Origin: Agelaius tricolor
Taxonomy: Eukaryota; Chordata; Aves; Passeriformes; Icteridae
Direction of reading: 5' to 3'
DNA: 64,000 nt
Assembly: GCA_023055355.1 (NCBI GenBank)
Contig: JALJCS010000035.1
Span: 372,001 to 436,000 of the forward strand
The notes under the pieces were generated by a model that did not search any database, was not told the origin of the DNA, and was given only the letters and a program-made list of their open reading frames with translations. Shown piece after piece: positions 46,591 to 58,189 of this stretch (positions are counted from its first letter, which is position 1; each line of letters opens with the position of its first letter). A program made the position numbers and the translations under genes.

Positions 46591-49265
46591 CCCTTCCATG
46601 CCCACGGCTCATCCCTCATGGCCCCCGTGCCCCACCAGGGCCGTCGGGGTCCCAGGGGTGCCCAGCCCCCGTGGGCAGTGTTTAAGGGTTTGTTGTTGCA
46701 AACAGCTCCATCAGGGGTGGGCACCGCCCAGAGTGCACACAAAGCCACCTCTATTCCTGCCCCAAACGAGCTCTTTGAATCCATCCCAGCAGTTCTATTA
46801 TCCAGTCGTGGGGCTGTTGTTGGAGCCGAGTTCCACATCCCCTGCCCGGCCCTCAGGACCACCTACATCTCAGCACGGTGATATTTGAGCTGCAGTTCCA
46901 CTCGACACTGCTCCTTTTGTTCAGGGAAAGTGCACAAGTGGGAATTCACTTCATTAAGGAGCAGTTTCCATTCTCCAAGCACGGGAGCCAACTCCCACTG
47001 CCCGGCCCGGGCACAGAGAGCACAGCCATTGTCTGGGGACAGGGGACGGGCGTGTGGCCCAGTCACCTCCAGAGGCCAGATACAGCAGCAATTGTCTGCA
47101 GCAGGAGCCTGGCCATGGCTGCACTGCACTGCTGGGGCACCTGCCCTGCTCTGGGCTCACAACAGCTGGGCAGGGAGGCCCAGCTGCAGCCAGCTGCAAG
47201 CAATAATGCAGCCACCATGCCTGCAGAGCCTGGCTTGGGGAGCGTGCTGCTCTGGCAGGCCAGGAGGGCAAACGCTTCCCGACATTTGTTCCCGGGGTTT
47301 GTCAGTGCCAGAGCAGCCCCAGCCCTGCAGAGCAGCCAGGGCAGCTCCCCAGGGCAGGTGTTTGCAAAGAGCTGTGGGATGAGGGCAGGCACAGCCCTGC
47401 AGGCTGAGCCCCCTCTGCAGCCCAGCAGCTCTGGGGGGAGAGGGGTGGGAGGGAAGAGATGGAAGTGATGATGAGAAGGATGCAGGAGCTGGGTCAGACC
47501 CCGAGGGGCCCAAACCCACATCCCTGCCATGCTGAGCTACCCATGGACATGCTGGACCCACCGAGGATGCAGGGGAGCCTTTGAGGGCCTTTTGGTGCCC
47601 GTGAGCCCATCAGGACAAACCCAGCTGGGCTTTGGGGGTGATTCCAAGCTGTGAGGAGGTGCTGGGGGTGATCCTGCCTGGCTGCTGCATCACACACCAA
47701 AGTGGCCTCACCCTTCTCTTCCTCCCCTCCCCTGGCTGGGGTCCCTGCAGTGGGTACCGGCCCCTGGCCTCCTCCCTGGCTCTCAGGGCAGCTCTGCCCA
47801 GCTCTGGCACCCAGCAGAGCCCAGTGCTCCTGGCCAGGCTCCCACAGCAGCAGGGAGACCAGAACGGGCTCAGCTCCTGTGACCAAAGCTGTCCCCATCT
47901 CCTGGCAGTGCTGGCACAGCCATGCCCTGTTTCCTACCAACAGCTCTGGCACTGAGGGCCACAAGGATCAAAACTGGCCTGAGCCTCCTCCTCCAGCCCT
48001 GGCAGGGAGAAGAGCAAGGACAGCCAGCAGTGCCCACCTGATCCAGAGCTCTGCCTTCAGTTCCCTGGCCACAGGGAATCTGGATGCAAGGAGGACGCAC
48101 GTCCTCTGTCCTTCACACTGGCTGGGCATGGCATTAACCCATTACCCCACAGCCCAAGAAGACTGTAGGTCTGACCCTGCATCCACTGGGGACACCAGAC
48201 AGGAGGGCTGCAGTCCCTGCTCTCCTCCTCTGACAGTGAGGGCTCACCAGCAGAGAGAAGCCTCCTGCTCCCAGGTCTATTAGAGAAGCTCTAACAGAGG
48301 TAATTGCAGGTAATTGCATTATTAATGCCCATTTCCTCTCCTTGGCTCCGTGGCTCTAAGGGGTTTCCATACATCTCTTTTTCCAGAGGTGGTGAACTGA
48401 TCTGAACTCCACTGGCACTGTGGCCAAGCAGATCCACTCATCATGGAGTTCAAGCCAATAAAGCTTAGCTCTGGATTTCACCAGGGTTTGGGAAGGCCAG
48501 TTGCTTAGAGGATGGCCAGACACTTTAAAGTCTAAGCTCAGTGAATGAGTTTTTCCACTGATAAAATAGCAGGACCTCGGGTGGCTTCTAGTCTAACATC
48601 TAAAGCTCTAGGAAAGAATCAGTCTTCTCCCCAGACACTCTGTCCTAATGCAGCCAGGATCTCGAAGCACAATTACATTTTTTAGCCTGAACTCTTGAAA
48701 ATCCTCTCCACTGGTTTCATATGTGGAAACAGAAACAGAGCCAGTGGCTTTACAACATCAGTGCTCGGGGAGCTGCAGCCTAGGACATGAGCTGTGGCTC
48801 CTTTCCAGCACTGAGTTCTCAAAGAGTTAAAAATAGCAGCTGACAGCCCAAGCCAGAGCTCACCCTGCAGCTCCAGGGCTCTGTGCTCATGGGGAAAGCA
48901 CCAGGCCCCCTCATGGCAAGTTTATAAATAATCACCGAGCCCTCTTTTGCCAAAACAGGATTGTCACGACTTTCCCCACCCCTCCAGCAGCTGTGGAAGC
49001 CTCACCCAGCCTGGTGAAGGGTCCCAGAGCCAGCAGAGCCACCCTGGACATCTAACATCCCACCCTGGGGCACAGGCAGAGCTCTGCTTCCAGCATCCCT
49101 GTGATCTACTGCCCCCAGCTTTGGCACCCTGTCCCTCCAGAGCCTCCCTGGCTGGGGCAGAAACCTCTGGCACCTTCCCTGTGCAAGGGCAGAAGAGCCT
49201 GGATGCACAACAGTCCAGGAGCTGGATTTCATCCCAGGATCCCATCCTCAACACCCCCGAATTGT

Positions 49266-49320
49266 CCCTTCCCTTCCCTTCCCTTCCCTTCCCTTCCCTT
49301 CCCTTCCCTTCCCTTCCCTT
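49266..49320. repeat. Pure pentanucleotide repeat, CCCTT x11 (AAGGG in sense of PMP22)
   Basis: Eleven perfect CCCTT copies on the plus strand lie 103 nt downstream of the exon 4 donor. The transcript carries AAGGG, a G-run motif able to form quadruplexes and bind hnRNP H/F. Confidence 0.97.
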
Positions 49321-49423
49321 CCCTAGGAGTTGTTCCCCTCTCCAGGCCCCTGGGTGCCCACAGCCTGGCCACAGTGGCACCAGGGCCCATGGCAGTGGCA
49401 GTGCCACCCTTGGCCCCACTCAC

Positions 49424-49564
49424 CTGCCAGGATCTGGAAGACTCCGGTGATGTAGAAGCGGCCGCCCTTGGTGAGCGTGAAGAGCTGGCAGAAGAACAGG
49501 AACAGTGACAGCACGCTGAAGATGACGGAGAGGATCATCATGGCTTGGACAGACTGCAGCCATT
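49424..49564 (-). CDS. PMP22: PMP22 third coding exon (residues 57-103, second and third membrane spans)
   Basis: The exon is 141 nt, identical in length to mammalian exon 4. It is bounded by a CCCCAG acceptor (AG at 49566-49565) and a GTGAGT donor (49423-49418). It completes the split Glu57 codon and reads [17 protein letters not shown], then [17 protein letters not shown] and [12 protein letters not shown]. It covers the second membrane helix, the short cytosolic KGGR turn and the start of the third helix. Differences from human are conservative (T to M, I to V). It ends one base into the Gly104 codon. A pure AAGGG pentamer on the sense strand lies about 100 nt downstream in the intron. Confidence 0.98.
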
Positions 49565-49894
49565 CTGGGGACGGACAGACACACAGACGCCTCAGCGCGG
49601 GCACATGGAGGCCCTGCTGTGCCCCTGGCTGTGCCACCAGCCCAGCCTGGCTCCCGTGGGTTTGGGAGCAGCTGGGGGCTGTGCCTGGCGCTGTCCCACT
49701 GCTGAGACCCCCAGCCCGGGCACGGTGCTGCAGGATTCCGGGTGCCACGGGGCTGCCATGGCCCAGCTGCTGGAATGCAACAGATCACAGGCCTGGCACT
49801 GCCCTGGGAGTGTTTGCCACAAAACAGAGCAGAGACAAAACCCTGACCTGCAGACAGAGCCTCTCTCACCCCCAGCTCAGTGCCCAGCCCTGGC

Positions 49895-50213
49895 TGTTCA
49901 GCTGTGCCTCAAACACCAAACCAGGGGCACTGAGCTCTGTTGTACTGCAAACACCAAACCATGGGCACCAGGCTCTGCTCAGCTGTGCCTCAAACACCAA
50001 ACCAGGGACACTGAGCTCTGTTCAGCTGTGCCTCAAACACCAAACCATGGGCACTGAGCTCTGTTGTACTGCAAACACCAAACCATGGGCACTGAGCTCT
50101 GCTCAGCTGTGCCTCAAACACCAAACCATGGGCACTGAGCTCTGCTCAGCTGTGCCTCAAACACCAAACCATGGGCACTGACTCTGCTCAGCTGTGCCTC
50201 AAGCACCAAAGCC
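49895..50213. repeat. About 43-bp array in intron 3
   Basis: Roughly seven units built on CTCAAACACCAAACCATGGG and CACTGAGCTCTG, some missing an internal CTCAGCTGTGC block, begin about 330 nt upstream of the exon 4 acceptor. Confidence 0.85.
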
Positions 50214-51733
50214 ATGAGTTCTGGGACACCACGCTGGCTGAGCTCCGAGGGCAAGTAAACACACAGGGAGGAAAACACCCTGTGCCCCTGTGGAGCTGGA
50301 CCTTTTGGAAGTCGTCCCCAGCTGCCAAACGCAGCTGTGTCCCAGAGCAGACCAGCTAAACCAGCCCGTGTGAGTCACTGCTCAGCTATTTCCAGGCCTA
50401 GTGGGTGTGTAAACCCCACGTAAAAAAAATATAAATAAACAAGCAAAATGCAGCCCCATGCCCTGAGCTGCTGCAGCTTGAGAGAAAGAGGCAGTGCTCA
50501 CAGAAACCTCTGCCTTCCCCTTCCCTTCTAAGGTTTGAAATCAAAATGCAGGACTCAGTGCAGGTAAACTGAGGCACAAACCACCCAGTGAAAGGCAGAA
50601 AAATCCTGCTTGGGGCTGGATCCTTCATTAGGCAGCCCTGAAGCCTCAGACTCAGCCCCATGTCTCTGCCACACTTTTACTCCCACCGATTTCAGTTCCC
50701 TGCCTGCAGAATCGGCTCCCTGCAGCAAATGACTGAAGTGGAAAAACTTCCAAACAAAGCTGTCCTTCAGCTCAGCCACCTCCGGAGCAGCAAACGGGGC
50801 CATCGGGACTGCCCAGGGCAAGGTCTGCCCCAGAAGTGACCACAGGGCCCCCCAAACCCCTGTGAGCTTGGGGAGGGCAGAGCGGGGTTTGGCCCCGAGG
50901 GTGAGGCACAGCCGTGGTGGCAGGGGTGACCCATGGCACTGCCAGCAAACCCAGGGCTGCAGGAGCATCCTGTGCCACTCAGCCAGGTCTGTGTCTGACT
51001 CTGGAGCAGGATTTCCACCCCAGCCCTCTGCCTCTTGTCTCTGGGTGTTCAGGCAATGGAGCAGACACAGCCCCTGCTCCCAAAGCTCTGGAGCCCCCCA
51101 GAGCAGCCCCTGCTCCCCACAGCCAGCCTGGTCCTTCCCCTCCTGGCACTGCCCATTTCCAGTGCTGGCCTTCCCTCACTCCAGCACAGCGGGTCCCTGT
51201 GCACAGGAAATGCCAGAGTGGATTTCAGTGCAATGTGCACACAAAACGTCCAATGGATTTCCTATCTCAGTAGCTGAGCAGGGAAACCCCCCCTGCCTCA
51301 GCCGCACCTGCCCCTGCAGCTCTGGCTGTCCTCCACCAGTGGGAATGGGATGAGGCAGCTCCAGCACCACCAAAATCATCCGGAATCCTTGCTCAGGTCA
51401 GAGCTCCGAGTGCCTGGAGGATGTGCAGTGCTGAAGGGCACCTGCCTCCATTGCCCAGCACAGACAGGGCTCCCATCCCGGCTGAGAGGGGAAGCTGAGC
51501 CCTCCTCCCACCCTCTCCCAGCTCGGAGCCAAGCCCTGCAGCTCCCTCGGACCAGAAAGCCGAGTCCTTTGTGATGCAAAGGCCACGGGATCCGGCCGAG
51601 AGGAGCCTTTCTGCTCGAGGTGGATGCTCCCACTGCTGGTTATTTTAGGAGAGGGCTGTCTAGACGGAAAGCTGAGCTGAGCTGAGCTGCCCTTTAATTG
51701 CATCCGCCTCCCCTGCCCGGTTTTTGCTTCTGA

Positions 51734-51772
51734 ATGCAAATGATTTACAGGGGCTTTGCAGAATCCCATTGT
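51734..51772. promoter_or_regulatory. Candidate POU/SOX element in intron 3
   Basis: A perfect octamer ATGCAAAT (51734-51741) and a SOX-type CATTGT (51767-51772; ACAATG on the other strand) sit 26 bp apart in a non-repetitive, AT-richer patch (about 51640-52080). POU3F1 and SOX10 drive Schwann-cell genes including PMP22 in mammals. That these sites function is inference; each motif alone is common. Confidence 0.25.
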
Positions 51773-53261
51773 AATAAAGAGCCGTGTCAGAGGCACAGAA
51801 AGGCAGCGTGAGGGGGGAGCCCACCGTGGCCAGAGGGTTTGGGCAGCCAGCCTGGCAGCAGGGAGAGCAGGAGATGATCCCGCAGCCCAGAGCTCTGAGC
51901 TCACATCCAGCCCTTTGCTGACTTGTGCTGGCCTCCTCTGTGAAAACAAAGGGCAGAATCCCAGCCCAGGACTGAGACCCGCGAGTTCCAGAGCTCCATT
52001 AACTCCACACCAGCTGCCCACAGACTCCAGCTGGATTAGGACAGCTAATTGCCTTTAATGCGTTTAAAACCACCCCTATAACTGCAGGTGGGGATTCTGC
52101 GGGCTCAGCCCCACGTGCCTTTAACCCTTTGCTGTCGGTGCCATGGCCAGCCCTCGGGATCCCAAACACAGCAAGTTTCCCAGAGCTGCAGCTGGGCTGT
52201 CAGCACTGTTTACTCACAGGCTGTTATTTGTGGTTTCCCCTGGGCAGCAAGCTGGTTATCCCATTTTTTCCCCTGCATCTCTTCAGCTCTGTGTTTATAT
52301 CTGCGTTCTTCAGGAGGAAGGAGGAAAGGAAGCAGCGTGGAAGGGACAGATAACACCCTGCACGGTGGGAGTGGGCACAGCCCTGTCACAAAGACAGCCA
52401 GGCACAAGGCAAGGAGTTCTTACAGAGCAAATGTGAATTTTCCTTGAAGTTCTGCAGGCCCTGATGTGCTCACAGCACTGCTTACAACAGCAGGGAGAAG
52501 ACTTCAGCCCTGGGAAGATAAAGACCACGTTTCACTGCCCTAAAATCCAGCAGGAAAGAAAGAAACCCAGAGCAGGAATTGGAGCCCAGAGCAGGAATTG
52601 GAGCTCCATCTCCCAGAGAGAGCAGCCAGCCCAGCCTGGGCAGCAGAGCCCCAGCCCTGCTTGCAGAGGGGTTTTATGCCCTGACAGGACTGACAGGGTA
52701 GTGAAAATGTGCCCTTGTGCAGGAGCAGAGGCCTTGAAGGACAGGAATCACCTCCCCAGGGTTTAATTCACACCAAAGTGAAAACCAAAGTGCACACTGA
52801 AGACACTTTTTAGAGCTCAGCTTGTCCACTGCTGTAAGAGCTCCCTAAATGAGTGCTGGGCATTAAAACCCCTCTGTGCTGGGATCTGCAGCTGATGGGA
52901 ATGTTCTGCAGATGGAGCTTTCCCTCTGCCAAGTGTGTACACTGTGCATTTAAAAAGCAACCACTTCTGGAGAAGAAAACATCCATTAAGGAGGTAACTG
53001 CAGCACATAACACAGCCAAAGCTGGAGGGAAGGAGGGCAATTCATGTCCCAGCTGTAACACCTGCTGCTCCATGCTGCAAGTTGGGTCTCAGCAGGGTCA
53101 GGAACAGCGCGGGTACAGAGGCAGCAGCCCAGGCTGCCAGGAGAAGCCCCTCTCCTGCAGGGACCCTCTCCTGTCCTTCTGAGACCCCTCTCCTGTCCCA
53201 CAGGGATCCCTCCTGCCCTCTGTCCAGCCGAGGCACTGCACTATCCCAGGGAAGCTCCAGG

Positions 53262-53297
53262 GCCAGTGCAGCTCCAGTGCAGCTCCAGTGCAGCTTT
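53262..53297. repeat. 11-12-bp short array in intron 3
   Basis: Three copies of GTGCAGCTCCA. Confidence 0.75.
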
Positions 53298-54359
53298 CTC
53301 CTGCTGTGGCCCAGCCAGACATTCCCGCTGCTCCTTCCCAGTCCTCCCATCTCCATGGCCTGGGAGCCAGCAGGCTGTGCTGGATCTGGGTGTTGCTGGC
53401 AATCCCAGAGGCAAAGGGGGCTCCAAGGAGCTCCCAGGGTGGGGGGGATGAGCAGGAGGGGAGCCCTGGGGCCGCGGGAGGCAGGGACTGAACACAGAGC
53501 TCCGAGTCCTCCAAGGCCTCCTGCTCCTCTCCTGAGCTCCTTCAGATGGAGATGAACCCCTCAAACCTCTGTCTTCTCCTCTCCTCCTCTTTTCCTCTTG
53601 GCTCTCCTCTCTTTCCTTCTCCTTGAAGCTCCATCCAAGAAGTCCATGAGGGAAGGAGATCCAGAGCTGCCACATCCCACAGGAGCTCACATCCTGCAGA
53701 GGCACTCCTGATGCAGCTGAGGCAGCAGAAAGCTGCTGGCACCATGAAAAGCTCCTTGCAGCAGCTCCAAAAGCCCAAGGCAGCTCCTCTCCCTGGTGGT
53801 GGTGGTGGCTCTGGCCTCCTGCTGGCCTGTGCTGAGGTGGCAGATCCATCACTGCAGATCCTCCCGAGGCTCAGGGATGGCCAGTCCAGCAGCAGGAGTG
53901 GGCAGCAGTGGGGCCTTGGCCCACAGACCTAGGGCAGGCTCACTCAGCCTGAGCCCGCAGGGACATCCAGGGGGCTCACCAAGGCCCAGAAGAAGCAGGT
54001 TGAAGGGTTTTCCAGCACCACACTCTGCAGGGGACACCCCCACCCCTTCTTCTGGCTTGGCAGTCATCCTTTGGCCACATGCTGCCCTCTTCCTGCTGTT
54101 CCTCTGTGGGCCAGAGCACAAATATGGCAGGGAAGGCGTCTGAGCCCTCGTCTCACAGAAGAAATGGGAGCCAAAGACATCTGGGGCAGCTGAGAAAAAC
54201 CCAGCAGCAGCTCCCAAGCTCTCCTTAGCAGATGCTCTTTGTAAGAAGAACAAGCAACAATAAAAAATTGGCTTTAAGCATAGGAAATCCCTTTCCTATT
54301 AAAGGCAAGAAAGTTACGGGACAAACTGATCTGAAATATGAAATATTCTCTTGGAATAG

Positions 54360-54606
54360 GAGATTTTTAGATTTTAGGAGTAAATTCTTTACCCAGAGGT
54401 GGGCAGGCCCTGGCACAGGTGCCCAGAGCAGCTGGGGCTGCCCCTGCATCCCTGGCAGTGCCCAAGGCCAGGCTGGACACTGGGGCTGGAGCACCTGGGA
54501 CAGTGGGAGGTGTCCCTGGGACAGTGGAGGTGTCCCTGCCATGGCAGGGGTGGCACTGGGTGGGATTTAGGGTCCCTTCCAGCCCAAACCATCTGGGATC
54601 CTGTGA
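54360..54606 (+). mobile_element. CR1 LINE, 5'-truncated 3' end
   Basis: The sequence follows the CR1 3' region in order: CCCTGGCACAGGTGCCCAGA, CAAGGCCAGGCTGGACA, GTCCCTGCCATGGCAGGGGT, then GGTCCCTTCCAGCCCAAACC and TGGGATCCTGTGA. The block GGGACAGTGGGAGGTGTCCC is partly duplicated. It is too short to encode the reverse transcriptase and is antisense to PMP22. Confidence 0.9.
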
Positions 54607-54912
54607 GTGCCCCTCAGGTGATTTCAGAGCACCAAGGGATGAGTTTCAGTCCCCCAGGGCTGGCAGAGAGGGCTCAGCCCTGCCTGGGTTAAGCTGGTGT
54701 CACCCATTATTAACATCAATAAAGTCTGCTCTGGGTGAGCACCTGGGCTTTGCTTGTGGCCACCACATCAGCAAACCAGCATGGGCATCCCAGAGCCCCC
54801 AGCACCCAGTGATTGGGCACTTGCCAAGGTTTAGGGTCTCCTTTTCCCTTTAACACAGCCCCAAACCTCCAGCCTGCCTGTGGGCAGGCCACTCAAAGGA
54901 GAAGTTGCCTTG

Positions 54913-55138
54913 GAATATGACCTGGAACAACAGAGCTACTCCCTACACTCAACTAAAGCATTTACTAGGCCCAGTATAGGCGATAGAAAAGACACCATTG
55001 GTGTGATAGAGACTGCGTACCGCAAGGAAAAGATGAAATAATAATGAATAAACTAAGCTATAAACAGCAAAGATCAAGCCTTGTACCTTTTGCATCATGG
55101 TCTAGCAAGAAAAACCAAGCAAAATGAATTTAAGTTTT
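54913..55138 (+). pseudogene. NUMT: nuclear copy of mitochondrial 16S rRNA (5' part)
   Basis: This stretch matches avian mitochondrial 16S rRNA. Recognisable blocks in order are CATTTACTAG, CAGTATAGGCGATAGAAAAG, GTACCGCAAGG, AAAGATGAAATAATAATGAA, AACTAAGCTATAAACAGCAA and CTTGTACCTTTTGCATCATG, then GTCTAGCAAGAAAAACCAAG and AAAATGAATTTAAGTTT. It is AT-rich against a GC-rich intron. Several small substitutions and a missing G in the GCAAGGGAAAG block mark it as a nuclear copy. It runs on the plus strand, antisense to PMP22 intron 3, is about 225 bp long, and neither flank continues into mitochondrial sequence. Confidence 0.93.
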
Positions 55139-55706
55139 GAAAAAGTGAATTTAGGGGAGAAGACAACAGGAAGGACAAACATTTCCTGGCACTGCAGGAG
55201 GGGGGGATCCCATGGACGGCCCCACGGCCTCCCCGCTTTCAGCACTCCCGCCACAACCAGAGAGAACACAGCAGCAAAGGAACCTTCCTTCCTGCACAGA
55301 GCATCCAGCTGAGGGAGGAAAAGGCCATTTTTGGAGGAGGGACCATGGCAGTGTGGGGATCTGGGCTGGAATCTCCCGGAGAGCCCTGCTGGGCCGGGCT
55401 GGCACGCGGCCCTGCCGGCCCACAGGCCGCGCTCGCTGGATTCCTCAGATAAGGCTCCTCCAGGAATGTCTGACAGCGCAAACCAAGCTAAGATTGCTAC
55501 ATTTTTTCCATAGTTCTCGGCCTCTTGAAGAAAAAAAAAAGGCATTATCTAACAGCAGATGCAGAAATCAAAGCGACAAGCAGGCGTTGTACACGGAGAG
55601 GGAGAGGGAATGTGCCCGGGGCTCCTGCGGGGATGGATCAGCCCTCACACACCGAGGGCCATGGGGAACTGGGGAGCTGGGAGCTCAGCCCCACCGGGCC
55701 CAACCC

Positions 55707-56398
55707 AGCCCAGCCTGTGCCCAGGGGCTGCTGAGAGTGCTGAGTGCTCACCTGGCAGCGCTGTGCCCAGCCCTGGCACTGCTCCATGCCCACAGGAGGG
55801 TCTGCAGGGCGAGGAGCACAGCCCAGAGCCTGCCAGGGGCTGCTGAGAGTGCTGAGTGCTCACCTGGCAGTGCTGTGCCCAGCCCTGGCACTGCTCCATG
55901 CCCACAGGAGGGCCTGCAGGGCGAGGAGCACAGCCCAGCCTGTGCCCAGGGGCTGCTGAGAGCACTGAGTGCTCGCCTGGCAGTGCTGTGCCCAGCCCTG
56001 GCACTGCTCCATGCCCACAGGAGGGCCTGCAGGGCGAGGAGCACAGCCCAGCCTGTGCCCAGGGGCTGCTGAGAGCACTGAGTGCTCGCCTGGCAGTGCT
56101 GTGCCCAGCCCTGGCACTGCTCCATGCCCACAGGAGGGCCTGCAGGGCGAGGAGCACAGCCCAGCCTGTGCCCAGGGGCTGCTGAGAGCACTGAGTGCTC
56201 GCCTGGCAGTGCTGTGCCCAGCCCTGGCACTGCTCCATGCCCACAGGAGGGCCTGCAGGGCGAGGAGCACAGCCCAGCCTGTGCCCAGGGGCTCTGAGAG
56301 CGCTGAGTGCTCGCCTGGCAGCGCTGTGCCCAGCCCTGGCACTGCTCCATGCCCACAGGAGGGTCTGCAGGGTGAGGAGCACAGCCCAGAGCCTCCCC
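55707..56398. repeat. 113-bp minisatellite, six units, in intron 3
   Basis: Units recur at 113-bp spacing (CTGCTGAGAG at about 55726, 55838, 55951, 56064, 56177, then a shortened form at 56289). Each includes GGCACTGCTCCATGCCCACA and GGGCGAGGAGCACAGCCC. Middle units are nearly identical; outer ones diverge, as expected when turnover is strongest in the centre. The reverse strand stays open for 293 codons because of the repeat. Confidence 0.93.
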
Positions 56399-56859
56399 AG
56401 AAACACCAGGGCAAACCCTGCTGGCACCTGCATTAAATAGTTGTGCTTCTTGTTGGATATCCACACCAAGGTAACTAAGAAAAGGGTCCCTGTATGACAG
56501 GACAGGGGAGGCTCAGCTGAGACCAAGGGGGCACCACAGCATCACCACCCCCCAAAAATCCCCATCCATGATGAGCACAGGCGACCCAGCACCATCTAAT
56601 TCCAAATTCCACTCACTGAGTCCCACTGCCTTCTGAAAAGAGAAGAACAAATAACCACACCCCAGTGGCCACCGTGATGGCCAAAGCAAAACCTGCCCCC
56701 GTGTGAAGACTGGAAGTGCTGCCAAAATTCCCGACAAGGATTCCTTGCTGTTCTGTCCAAGCAAAACCCCCTTGTCCTGATGCCAGAGCAGAGCCTTTGG
56801 ATAAGTGAGAGCTGCCAGAGAGCACAGTGAACTTCTTACAGGGCAGCTCACTGGGGCAC

Positions 56860-56965
56860 TTTATCCTGGAATCCCAGACTGGTTTGTGTTGGAAGGGACG
56901 TTACAAATGTCCATGGGCCATGCCACTGCATCAGGGCTGTCGCCCCGACTCAGCTGAGGCTCAGC
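56860..56965 (-). mobile_element. CR1 LINE 3' end, reverse orientation
   Basis: The plus strand reads GGAATCCCAGACTGGTTTGT and TTGGAAGGGACGTTACAAAT, which is the reverse complement of the CR1 terminus. The 5' boundary is indistinct. Confidence 0.75.
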
Positions 56966-57242
56966 TGCATTTTCAACAGGATCATCGTGGCCATTGTCCC
57001 TTTAATGATGAAACATCAGCGCTGGAAAGGCTCCAGAGGCTCTGGGAACGGGCAGAGGACACTCCCAGCCCGGCAGGACCGTCGGGTGTGCGGAAACCAC
57101 CCAAGCACAGCTGGGACAGGGCTCTCTCAGCACTGACAGAGTGTCCTGTAAACATCCAGAAAGAGCGGTGCGGGCGTGAAAAGCCAAAGATCTGGGGAGG
57201 CTTTAGAGCGCCGGGGCTGCTGGGAGCCGGCGCTGCCTTTCA

Positions 57243-57318
57243 GCACAGCCGGGGGCTCAGCACAATCGGGGGCTCAGCACAAGCGGGGGCTCAGCACAAG
57301 CGGGGGCTCAGCACTTTC
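57243..57318. repeat. 18-bp array
   Basis: Four copies of GCACAAGCGGGGGCTCA, with point variants CCG and AATC in the first two. Confidence 0.9.
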
Positions 57319-58189
57319 GCAGCTCGCATGACTGGCCCTGCAGCGGGGCTGCCGACGCGGCAATAGCCGGCCCGGCCGATGCGGGCCCGGCTCCAGGGGC
57401 TCGGGATGCGATCCAGCCGCTCCCGGCTGGCCCGGACACCAGCAGGCGTCAGCAGAGACCTGTGCGGGGCCGGGAGCTGCCCGAGGAACCAGAGCGGGGA
57501 CAGCGGGGACAGCCTGGGGACACAGCAGGGCACCGCCTCCCGCGGGCGGAACGCGAGTGCTGTGCTCCCAAAGGATGGGGGTTCTGATGGGAACCTCCAA
57601 AAACCCTCCCCTGAGGCACCCTCCAGGAGCACGGACTGCTCCCCGTGTGGCTGTGAGCCTCACCAGGGCCACACGGCATCGCTGTGCCCGTGTCCCAGTG
57701 ATGGTGCTGGGATTCTGGCACTGGGGCTTGCCCTGGGACAATCTGTTCTCCCAGGAAAGCAAAAACCAGGCTAACGATACAAATGCTGGCCCCAGCACCA
57801 CTGGCATTAGCTGTGTCTTCCAGGGAAACTGAGGCACGGGCTGGCCCAACTCTCGGACACGGATTTTGTGCTCCTGGTGCCACTGGTCACCCTGGGAAGG
57901 GCGCGTCACGTCACGGTGTGTCAGCACACTGTCCTCCCCTGCTGGCCTCAGCAGCCAGCTCAGGGGTGGTGTCACACAGTGTGACACACCAGCCTTCACC
58001 AGCGGGGTCCCGCGGAGGCCGTGCAGCCCCGGTGTGCCCCTGAGTGCCCTCGGGGCACTCAGCTCAGCCCCCACAGCAAACCCCGGGGCCAGGGCTGTGC
58101 CCAAACCTCAGCCCGTGCCAGCACAAAACCAGCACAGATTTCCAGGTAGGGGACAGGTGTCCTCTGGATCAGGTCTTCTCAGGGCCCCG

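Larger units (their letters stand above)
44711..49423 (-). other. PMP22 intron 4 (4.7 kb)
   Basis: GT-AG intron between the two last exons. It contains the AAGGG pentamer (49266-49320), unique sequence at about 46600-49260, a 15-bp degenerate array (46448-46590) and the 1.3-kb minisatellite against the terminal exon (44722-46012). The stretch 48280-48980 is AT-richer and non-repetitive, and is the part most likely to hold regulatory elements. Confidence 0.95.

Noticed and set aside
49266..49320. Telomere-like repeat
   Set aside because: The unit is CCCTT/AAGGG, not TTAGGG.
54913..55138. Functional rRNA gene
   Set aside because: Only a 5' fragment of mitochondrial 16S with substitutions, embedded in nuclear intron sequence, so it is called a NUMT.
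55645..56526. 293-codon minus-strand frame in intron 3
   Set aside because: Translation of the 113-bp repeat; it lies inside a PMP22 intron with no matching splice sites used.
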